NCBI RefSeq assembly: GCF_002091755.1
Contig: NZ_BDAI01000007.1
Location: 62,001-126,000, forward strand
DNA from: Pseudomonas nitroreducens NBRC 12694
Lineage (GTDB): Bacteria > Pseudomonadota > Gammaproteobacteria > Pseudomonadales > Pseudomonadaceae
Reading direction: 5' to 3'
DNA length: 64,000 bases
The stretch's first letter is position 1. Each line of letters begins with the position of its first letter. Positions 16,815 to 22,986 of this stretch are shown piece after piece. A program made the position numbers and the translations under genes. The notes under the pieces were generated by a model. That model saw only the letters and a list, made by a program, of their open reading frames with translations, made no database searches and was not told the DNA's origin.

Positions 16815-17507
16815 TCAGAGCTTCGCCAGGACGCCCGGCAGCTCTGCCAGGTTGTGGATGATCGCGCTGGGCGCTTCTTCGCCGTCCCATTGCTTGCGTG
16901 CGGGGTTGAACCAGATCGCCTTCATGCCCGCGCGGCGCGCGCCGGCGATGTCATCGCTGGGGTGGTCGCCGATGTGCACGGCGTGTTCGGCGGCGACGCC
17001 GCCGCGCTTGAGCGCTTCCTGGAAGGGATGCGGATCGGGCTTGCCGACGCCCAGTTCTTCCGCGCACAGGGCGAACTGGAAGTAGTCCGCCAGGCCCAGC
17101 CGGCGCACGTCGGCGTTGCCGTTGGTGAGCACGCCGAGGATGAAGCGGTTGGCCAGTTGCTCCAGGGTCGGATGCACCTCGGGGAACAGTGCCACCTGGT
17201 GTCGCGCCTGGAGGAAGGTCTGGAAGCCGGCCTCGGCCAGCTCCGTCGCCTCGGGCTGTGGATAACCCGCGTCGAGCAGCGCGTGGAACAGGATGCGCCG
17301 GCGCAGCTCACTCAGGCGGTGCTTGAGCATCGGGTCCTGCTCCATCAGCCGCGAACGGATTGCCCACAGGTGCTCGATGGGCACCGGGCCGAGCTGTGCA
17401 GCGTGCACCGCGAGCCAGTCACGCAGGGTGGCTTCGGCGCTGTTCATCACCGGGGCGACGTCCCACAGCGTGTCGTCGAGATCGAAGGTGACCAGACGGA
17501 TACTCAT
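16815..17507 (-). CDS. HAD-IA hydrolase, YigB-like
   Basis: 230-residue haloacid-dehalogenase-type phosphatase. Motif I is FDLDDTLWD (near residues 8-16), motif II GVLTNGN, and motifs III/IV are VGKPDPHPF and HIGDHPSDDIAGARRAGM. In E. coli the equivalent gene in the dapF-yigA-xerC block is yigB, an FMN and riboflavin-precursor phosphatase; that activity is inferred here from context and fold. Its ATG overlaps the xerC stop by 4 bases, so the two are translationally coupled. Confidence 0.88.
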   Translation of the reverse strand: MSIRLVTFDLDDTLWDVAPVMNSAEATLRDWLAVHAAQLGPVPIEHLWAIRSRLMEQDPMLKHRLSELRRRILFHALLDAGYPQPEATELAEAGFQTFLQARHQVALFPEVHPTLEQLANRFILGVLTNGNADVRRLGLADYFQFALCAEELGVGKPDPHPFQEALKRGGVAAEHAVHIGDHPSDDIAGARRAGMKAIWFNPARKQWDGEEAPSAIIHNLAELPGVLAKL

Positions 17508-18409
17508 TCTTCTGCTCCGGGTTTACGGCGTGCCCGCGGGTGCGCCTGGTCGTAGACCGTGGCGAGGTGTTGGAAGTCCAGGTGGGTATAGATCTGCGTG
17601 GTGGCGATGTCGGCGTGGCCGAGCAGCTCCTGTACCGCGCGCAGGTCCTGGGAGGATTCGAGCATATGACTGGCGAACGAATGCCGCAGCATGTGCGGGT
17701 GCAGGTGCTGGCCCAGCTCGCGCACGCCGGCCTCGCGCACCCGCAGCTGGATGGCGCGCGGCGTCAGGCGCTTGCCGCTGCGGCCGATGAAGACGGCGTT
17801 GTCCTGCGGCGACACGCTGGCCCGTAGTGGCAGCCAGGCTTCGATGGCCTGCCGCGCGGCGCGGCCGACCGGGAGTTCGCGAACCTTGTTACCCTTGCCG
17901 TGGACGCGTACCAGGCCGTCTTTCAGGTCCAGCCATTCCAGGTCGAGGCCGACCAGCTCGGAGAGGCGCAGGCCGGAGGAATAGAACAGCTCCAGCAACG
18001 CCTGGTCGCGACGGGCGATGAAGTCGTCCTCGACGCCGCCGTCGAGCAGTTGCGCAGTGCGGTCGGTATCCAGCGTGCGCGGCAGCTTACGGGCGCCCTT
18101 CGGAGCGGCGAGGCCGTCGGCGGGATCGTGCCGGCAGCGGCCTTCGCGGATCAGGTACTGGTACAGCCCGCGCGTGGCCGACAGCAGGCGCGCCAGGCTG
18201 CGGCTGGCAAGGCCCTGCTGGTGCAGGCGGGCGACGAACAGGCGCAGGTCGCGCACCTGCAGCGCCGACCATTCGTTGATCGAGGATTTCTCGCACAGCG
18301 CGGCGAGCCGCGCCAGGTCGCGGCGGTAGCCGTCGAGCGTGTGCACGGACACCTGGCGCTCGCTGCGCAGGTGTTCCAGATAGGATTCCAGATCGGCTTC
18401 GAGCGACAC
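17504..18409 (-). CDS. xerC: Site-specific tyrosine recombinase XerC
   Basis: 301 residues. With XerD it resolves chromosome dimers at dif. The N-terminal SAM-like core-binding domain (about 1-90) precedes the catalytic domain with SGLRLSELVGL (first catalytic Arg), HMLRHSFASHML (His-x-x-Arg), GHADIATTQIYTHL (His and nucleophilic Tyr). The start is a GTG at 18409 with GGGAG upstream. It lies between DUF484 and yigB in the conserved block. Confidence 0.95.
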   Translation of the reverse strand: MSLEADLESYLEHLRSERQVSVHTLDGYRRDLARLAALCEKSSINEWSALQVRDLRLFVARLHQQGLASRSLARLLSATRGLYQYLIREGRCRHDPADGLAAPKGARKLPRTLDTDRTAQLLDGGVEDDFIARRDQALLELFYSSGLRLSELVGLDLEWLDLKDGLVRVHGKGNKVRELPVGRAARQAIEAWLPLRASVSPQDNAVFIGRSGKRLTPRAIQLRVREAGVRELGQHLHPHMLRHSFASHMLESSQDLRAVQELLGHADIATTQIYTHLDFQHLATVYDQAHPRARRKPGAEE

Positions 18410-18462
18410 GCGGAAAGCTCCCAGTGATACAGCCAGGCTGGCAGCTTACCGCGTTGCGAAGG

Positions 18463-19164
18463 TCAGCGTACCGAGCGCAGTGGCGTGGAGAAGCGCGGCA
18501 GGGTGCGCGCGAGGACTTCGGCAACGTAGCCGAGGAACAGGGTGCCCAGCGAGCTCTTATAGTGCTGCGGATCGGGGCTGCCGATCGCCAGCACGCCGTG
18601 CAGACCCTGGAAGGTCAGCGGCACGACGGCGGCGGACCCGACCTGCTCGCGTTCGCTTTCGCAGAACAGGAAGGCCAGCTCGTGGGGGCGCAGCACGCCG
18701 CAGACGGTCTTGCCGCCGGACAGCAGGCCACCGATGGCCTGGTGCGCTTCGGCGCTGCTCACCGAGCGGCCCACCGGCAGATTGTTGTCGCTGAACAGGA
18801 TCAGGCTGACGTAGGGCACGAGGAATTCGTGGCGCAGGCTGTCTTCCACCGTGCTGACGATTTCCTCGAGGCTGGTGGCGTCGAGCAGATCGAGCACCAG
18901 GCGGCGGGTCTTGTCGAACAGGCGATCGTTGTCGCGGGCTACGTCCATCAGTTGCGACAGCCGATGGCGCATCTCGATGTTGCGCTCACGCAGCAGGCGC
19001 ACCTGGCGTTCCACCAGCGACACGGCATCGCCCGGCTGGTGCGGAATGCGCATCTCCGGGATCAGCTCGTCATGGTCGACGAAGAATTCAGGGTGCCGGC
19101 GAAGATAGTCGGCGACCTGTTCGGCTTCGAGCGTAACGGTGGGGTCCTGGGGGATATCGGTCAT
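18463..19164 (-). CDS. DUF484 family protein (YigA-like)
   Basis: 233-residue DUF484 protein. It begins with an unstructured segment, then a YLRRHPEFFVDHDELIPEMRIPH motif typical of the family (split as YLRRHPEFFVDHDELI), a coiled coil (about 50-75), and a GAF-like C-terminal region. No enzymatic activity is established. Its place between dapF and xerC is conserved in Gammaproteobacteria. Confidence 0.9.
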   Translation of the reverse strand: MTDIPQDPTVTLEAEQVADYLRRHPEFFVDHDELIPEMRIPHQPGDAVSLVERQVRLLRERNIEMRHRLSQLMDVARDNDRLFDKTRRLVLDLLDATSLEEIVSTVEDSLRHEFLVPYVSLILFSDNNLPVGRSVSSAEAHQAIGGLLSGGKTVCGVLRPHELAFLFCESEREQVGSAAVVPLTFQGLHGVLAIGSPDPQHYKSSLGTLFLGYVAEVLARTLPRFSTPLRSVR

Positions 19165-19319
19165 AAGCGTCCCGGTTCAGCGCCTGTCCAATGTCTGCCT
19201 GCGCTTTGCTCATACGGCGTTGGAAACAGGCTCAAAATGCTCATCTACTCTTCGTAAACTGCGCTTTCTCGCCTGTTTCCGCCTTGTCTGAGCTGCGCTC
19301 GGCAAGACCTTGAACAGGC
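19165..19319. repeat. Structured intergenic element, probable dispersed repeat
   Basis: The 155 bases between DUF484 and dapF hold an inverted repeat with perfect 10-bp arms, GGAAACAGGC (19222-19231) and GCCTGTTTCC (19271-19280). Outer sequences (CGCCTGTCCAATG near the left, CTTGAACAGGC near the right) also contain CCTGT/ACAGG cores. It interrupts an otherwise tight core block. It resembles intergenic elements I recall as repeated in Pseudomonas genomes; copy number cannot be judged from one window. Confidence 0.45.
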
Positions 19320-20150
19320 TTATAGACGTACCTGGCCTTCGAACACCCGCACGGCGGGCCCGGTCATCATAACGGGCTGACCCGGTCCTGCCCACTCGAT
19401 GGACAACCGTCCGCCGGGAAGGTCGATCTGTACCGGCGATTGCAGCCAGCCCTGGCGAATGCCGGCGACGGCGGCGGCGCAGGCGCCGGTGCCGCAGGCC
19501 AGTGTCTCGCCGGCGCCGCGTTCCCAGACGCGCAAGCGTGCCTGGTGCGGATTGACGATCTGCAGGAAGCCGATGTTGGCCTTCTGCGGGAAGCTTTCGT
19601 GGACTTCGAGTTTCGGGCCCAGGGTGCGTACCGGTGCGCTGTCGACGTCATCCACGCGCAGCACGCCGTGCGGGTTGCCCATGGAGATGGCGGCCAGCTC
19701 GTAGCGCTGCCCGTCCACTTCCAGGGGATAGCTCAGCGCCTCGCTCTCGGCCTTGAACGGCACCTGCTCGGGCACCAGGCGCGGCGGGCCCATGTCGACG
19801 GTGACCTGGCCATCGTTGGCGATGGTCAGCTCGATCATGCCGCCCTTGGTTTCCACGCGGATGGTCTTCTTCGCGGTCAGGCGCTTGTCGACCACGAAGC
19901 GCGCGAAGCAGCGCGCGCCGTTGCCGCACTGTTCGACCTCGGTACCGTCGCAGTTGAAGATGCGGTAGCGGAAGTCCGCGTCCGGTGTGCTCGGCGGCTC
20001 GACGATCAGCAGTTGATCGAAACCGACTCCGAAATTGCGGTCGCCCCACTGTTTGACGTGGCGTGGCTGCACATGGGCGTGCTGGCTGACCAGGTCCAGG
20101 ACCATGAAGTCATTGCCCAGCCCGTGCATCTTGGTAAAGCGCAGAAGCAT
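19320..20150 (-). CDS. dapF: Diaminopimelate epimerase
   Basis: 276 residues. Converts LL- to meso-diaminopimelate for peptidoglycan and lysine. The two catalytic cysteines are Cys75 (EVEQCGNGARCFARF) and Cys219 (ETLACGTGACAA), and the N-terminus MLLRFTKMHGLGNDFMVLD is typical. It lies 13 bases downstream of the lysA remnant, in the normal lysA-dapF position. Epimerase function should be intact even though its partner is not. Confidence 0.96.
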   Translation of the reverse strand: MLLRFTKMHGLGNDFMVLDLVSQHAHVQPRHVKQWGDRNFGVGFDQLLIVEPPSTPDADFRYRIFNCDGTEVEQCGNGARCFARFVVDKRLTAKKTIRVETKGGMIELTIANDGQVTVDMGPPRLVPEQVPFKAESEALSYPLEVDGQRYELAAISMGNPHGVLRVDDVDSAPVRTLGPKLEVHESFPQKANIGFLQIVNPHQARLRVWERGAGETLACGTGACAAAVAGIRQGWLQSPVQIDLPGGRLSIEWAGPGQPVMMTGPAVRVFEGQVRL

Positions 20151-20163
20151 CGTCGTCTCGGCC

Positions 20164-20472
20164 TCAGTCCGGCAGCAGGCTTTCGCCGGCGAACAGCTCT
20201 TGTCTCTTGCGGCAACGCACCCCGTGCGCGGCCGAGCTATCCGCCAGCACCTCGGCGGCGCGGCCCCGGGTGTTGTCGTTGGAAATCATGACGAAACCAT
20301 AGGCGCCGGCCGGATGAACGGCCAGCAGGTCACCTTCTTTCCGGGCGGGGGCGCGAAGCCGGGCGGGGAAGTCGCCGGTTTCGCCCGGCGGCGTGCCAAA
20401 GCGCTCGGCAATCGCCGACGCTGGCACGTCTGCCGCGAGCAGTCGCCCGCCGCGGACGTCGAAGGCGTCCAT
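20164..20472 (-). pseudogene. lysA: lysA remnant with large in-frame internal deletion
   Basis: A 102-codon reading frame made only of the two ends of diaminopimelate decarboxylase. The first 28 or so residues (MDAFDVRGGRLLAADVPASA, then IAERFGTP) match the LysA N-terminus. They join directly to GETGDFPARLR and onward to AGAYGFVMISN, NTRGRAAEVL and ELFAGESLLPD, which match the C-terminal 75 residues. About 310 residues, including the PLP-lysine barrel, are absent from a family of about 415. The conserved Cys of the CETGD active-site motif has become Gly, and the usual MSSNYNTR is MISNDNTR, signs of decay. The start has GAGGG upstream. It cannot be an active decarboxylase. Confidence 0.88.
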
Positions 20473-20482
20473 GGGAACGCCC

Positions 20483-20623
20483 TCAGAGACCGTAGCGGTC
20501 CTTGCTGTGTTCGTTCTTGGCCTTTTCGTCGTCCGGCAGGTACAGCGGGCCTTTCTGCCCGCAGCCAGCAATGGCGGCGGTCAGCAGGGCGATCGCGACG
20601 AAGGGAAGCAGCAGTCGCTTCAT
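20483..20623 (-). CDS. lptM: Small lipoprotein LptM (LppL/YifL)
   Basis: 46-residue lipoprotein. A lipoprotein signal peptide (MKRLLLPFVAIALLTAAIAG, then Cys21) is followed by GQKGPLYLPD, the family signature. LptM stabilises the LptD/E lipopolysaccharide translocon in E. coli. In pseudomonads this gene sits immediately upstream of lysA, as here before the lysA remnant, with 10 bases between. Confidence 0.9.
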   Translation of the reverse strand: MKRLLLPFVAIALLTAAIAGCGQKGPLYLPDDEKAKNEHSKDRYGL

Positions 20624-20764
20624 GGCGGAATCCTTTAAATAAAGCGTCGATTGGGCCGGAGTATACCGGCCCCCCGCCGGCTTGCCTATGCGAGCCGGCT
20701 CCCGCCTGGCGGGGCTTTCGGCTCGCGCCCGGCGGGCCGCTGGCCCTATGATGGTGGGCAAAAA

Positions 20765-21838
20765 ATGGAAAGCTCGATGGACTATCGCGATCCCCTGCCC
20801 AGTTCGGTGTCGGTGGCCTACCTGCAGGGCCTTGTGGGGCATCTGCAGCGCCACGGCGTGGAGCCGACGCAGTTGCTGGAGACGGTGCATCTGGAGCCCT
20901 CGATCCTCGCCCAGCGTGACCAGCGTATCGCCGCCAGTGCTTACCTCGAACTGGTTGGCGCCGGCGTGCGCCTGAGTGGCGACGACAACCTCGGCCTGCA
21001 TCTGGGCGAGGCGGTGCGCCCCGGCTACTACGGCGTACTCGGCTACCTGATCATGAGCTGCGCGACCCTTTCCGACGCCCTGCATCGCCAGGCGCGCTAT
21101 GCCGCGCTGGTGGGCAACCTGGGCCGCGTCGAGCTGGCCGACGAGCCGCCGCGCGACGGTTGCGAGCCGTTGGTCAAGCACTGCTGGGAGGCGCTGCTGC
21201 CGCAACAGCAGCGGCAGATGAGCGAGGAGACGCTGGCCGGCTGGGTCAGCTTCGGCCATTGGGTCAGTGGCGTGGACGAGGCGCCGTTCGAAGTCCGCTT
21301 CAGGCACAGCGCCCCGGCGGACGTCAGCGAGCACGCCCGTATCTTCCGCTGCCCGGTACTCTTCGATCAGCCGGACAATGCCCTGGTCTTTCCCAAACGC
21401 CTGCTGGCGCTGCCGCTCGGCCAGGCTGACGCCCAGGTGCAGCGCACCCTGGATGCCTACGCCGAACGCCTGCTGGTGGAGATCAACAAGGGCGACAGCG
21501 TGCTCGACCGTGCGCGCCGGGAGCTGGCGCGCCAGTTGCCGGAGCAGGGCGCCGACCTGGAGCACCTGTCGCTGACGCTCGCCCTGAGCCCCCGCACCCT
21601 GCAACGCCGCCTGCGCGATACCGGCCTGTCGTTCAGCCAACTGGTGGACGAAACCCGCCAGCAGCTGGTGCTCCACTATTTGCGCGACCCGGCATTGGAT
21701 ACCGCCGATATCGCCTATCTGCTGGGCTTCAGCGAAGCCAGTTCGCTCGCCCGCGCATTCCGGCGCTGGACGGGGCAGAGTCTGGGCGAATACCGGCGTA
21801 AACTGGTGCCTTTGACTGATCCCGAGGACGATGCATGA
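20765..21838 (+). CDS. AraC family regulator (arabinose-binding-like N-domain)
   Basis: 357-residue AraC-type regulator. The N-terminal region (about 20-210) is of the Arabinose_bd type seen in OruR/ArgR-like members (GYYGVLGYLIMSCATLSDAL). The C-terminal DNA-binding domain contains LSLTLALSPRTLQRRLRDTG and DIAYLLGFSEASSLARAFRR, a typical pair of helix-turn-helices. An in-frame ATG at 20777 preceded by GGAAAG is an alternative start. Its end overlaps cyaY by 4 bases. In P. aeruginosa, as I recall, lptM and cyaY are adjacent, so this gene looks like an insertion between them. Target and effector are unknown. Confidence 0.88.
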   Translation: MESSMDYRDPLPSSVSVAYLQGLVGHLQRHGVEPTQLLETVHLEPSILAQRDQRIAASAYLELVGAGVRLSGDDNLGLHLGEAVRPGYYGVLGYLIMSCATLSDALHRQARYAALVGNLGRVELADEPPRDGCEPLVKHCWEALLPQQQRQMSEETLAGWVSFGHWVSGVDEAPFEVRFRHSAPADVSEHARIFRCPVLFDQPDNALVFPKRLLALPLGQADAQVQRTLDAYAERLLVEINKGDSVLDRARRELARQLPEQGADLEHLSLTLALSPRTLQRRLRDTGLSFSQLVDETRQQLVLHYLRDPALDTADIAYLLGFSEASSLARAFRRWTGQSLGEYRRKLVPLTDPEDDA

Positions 21839-22170
21839 GTACTTTGAGCGAAGCCCGCTTCCATGACCTGGTGGACGCCGTACAGGTAACGGTGGAGGAC
21901 GCCTTCGACGACAGCGATCTGGACCTGGACCTGGAGAACTCCAGCGGCGTGCTGACCGTGCGCTTCGAGAACGGCACCCAGCTGATCCTCAGCCGCCAGC
22001 CGGCGCTGCGCCAGCTGTGGGTGGCGGCGCGCTCCGGCGGCTTCCACTTCGACTACGACGAATCCGGCTCGCTGTGGATTTGCGACAGCACCCGCGAACC
22101 GCTGGGCGCGCTGCTCAATCGCGCCACGCTGGAACAGGCTGGCGAGGATGTCGACTTCCCCGGCATCTGA
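21835..22170 (+). CDS. cyaY: Frataxin-like iron donor CyaY
   Basis: 111-residue frataxin homologue that modulates iron-sulfur cluster assembly at IscS. It has the acidic helix VDAVQVTVEDAFDDSDLDLD followed by the beta-sheet signature LTVRFENGTQLILSRQ and QLWVAARSGGFHFDY. Its ATG overlaps the stop of the AraC gene (ATGA), so it is translationally coupled to it here. Confidence 0.95.
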   Translation: MSTLSEARFHDLVDAVQVTVEDAFDDSDLDLDLENSSGVLTVRFENGTQLILSRQPALRQLWVAARSGGFHFDYDESGSLWICDSTREPLGALLNRATLEQAGEDVDFPGI

Positions 22171-22354
22171 GGGGCAGGCGAGCGTCGCTTCGCCCTGCTG
22201 CCGGCGCTGCTGCCTGGACGACGCGGATGTCTGCGTCGGCTGCGGCCGCACCCTGGGCGAGATACTGGAGTGGAACGAGGCGGACGGCGAGCGTCGCCGG
22301 GCGATTCTGGCGGACTGCGAAAAGCGCCGAAACAACCACTCGCCGAAGTGGTGA
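22148..22354 (+). CDS. DUF1289 cysteine-rich protein
   Basis: 68 residues. A DUF1289 core with four conserved cysteines and flanking residues, SPCCRRCCLDDADVCVGCGR, followed by TLGEILEWNEADGERRRAIL. A metal or Fe-S site is likely, but function is unknown. It overlaps the end of cyaY by 23 bases in another frame and is followed by a terminator at 22398, closing the AraC-cyaY-DUF1289 unit. Confidence 0.85.
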   Translation: MSTSPASEGQASVASPCCRRCCLDDADVCVGCGRTLGEILEWNEADGERRRAILADCEKRRNNHSPKW

Positions 22355-22397
22355 CTGGTCGGTGTTGCTTATTTTCTGTGCTGTGTTAGTGTCCGGG

Positions 22398-22430
22398 AAA
22401 ACCCCGCCTTGGGCGGGGTTTTTCTTTTTT
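22398..22430 (+). terminator. Intrinsic terminator after DUF1289 gene
   Basis: AAACCCCGCC-TTG-GGCGGGGTTT followed by TTCTTTTTT: strong GC stem plus T-run. It separates the cyaY unit from rnk. Confidence 0.88.
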
Positions 22431-22537
22431 CGGAATTCATTGCGCGTTCGTTTCCCGAACGTCTTTACTGCCAGAACACCCAGGGCCCCGAGCGCGCGAG
22501 CGTCCGGGGCTCTCCTGTAAGGAGACTGCCAACCATC

Positions 22538-22942
22538 ATGACCACGACTCCCATCACCGTCACCCGACTCGACCTGCAACGTCTGGAGCGCATGCTCGAC
22601 AGCCTGGATGAGTACGGCCCCTCTGCCGAGGCGTTGGAGGCCGAGCTGGCCCGTGCCACGGTCGTCGGCCACGACGAGATACCGCCGGGCGTGGTCACGA
22701 TGAACTCCACCGTGCGCTGCCGCGAGGAAAGCAGTGGCAAGGAGTACCACCTGACGCTGGTCTACCCGGCCAATGTCGGCGGGGAAGGCAAGGTGTCGAT
22801 CCTGGCGCCGGTCGGCACCGCGCTGCTCGGCCTGACCACCGGCCAGAGCATCGACTGGCCGGCGCCCAGCGGCAAGACGCTGAAGCTGACCCTGCTGGAA
22901 GTCGAATACCAGCCCGAAGCGGCCGGCGACTTCGATCGCTGA
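22538..22942 (+). CDS. rnk: Nucleoside diphosphate kinase regulator Rnk
   Basis: 134-residue Rnk protein: N-terminal coiled-coil helix pair (VTRLDLQRLERMLDSL) and a C-terminal GreA/FKBP-like domain (GTALLGLTTGQSIDWPAPSG). Rnk binds RNA polymerase and in P. aeruginosa influences nucleotide diphosphate kinase and alginate. The frame is open further upstream through the terminator; the ATG at 22538 after TAAGGAG gives the family length. A hairpin GCCCCG...CGGGGC (about 22484-22509) lies in the leader. Confidence 0.9.
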   Translation: MTTTPITVTRLDLQRLERMLDSLDEYGPSAEALEAELARATVVGHDEIPPGVVTMNSTVRCREESSGKEYHLTLVYPANVGGEGKVSILAPVGTALLGLTTGQSIDWPAPSGKTLKLTLLEVEYQPEAAGDFDR

Positions 22943-22986
22943 GTTCCCTTCCGGGACTTTCCCTCCCCGGGCGTCCGGTCCGGCCT

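Noticed and set aside
20483..21676. Long minus-strand frame extending lptM to nearly 400 codons
   Set aside because: Only the last 46 codons look like a protein (lipoprotein signal, Cys, GPLYLP). The rest mirrors the AraC gene on the other strand.
22484..22509. GCCCCG...CGGGGC hairpin in the rnk leader considered as a riboswitch
   Set aside because: Only a simple stem with a 14-base loop, with no conserved riboswitch core. Noted only as a leader hairpin.
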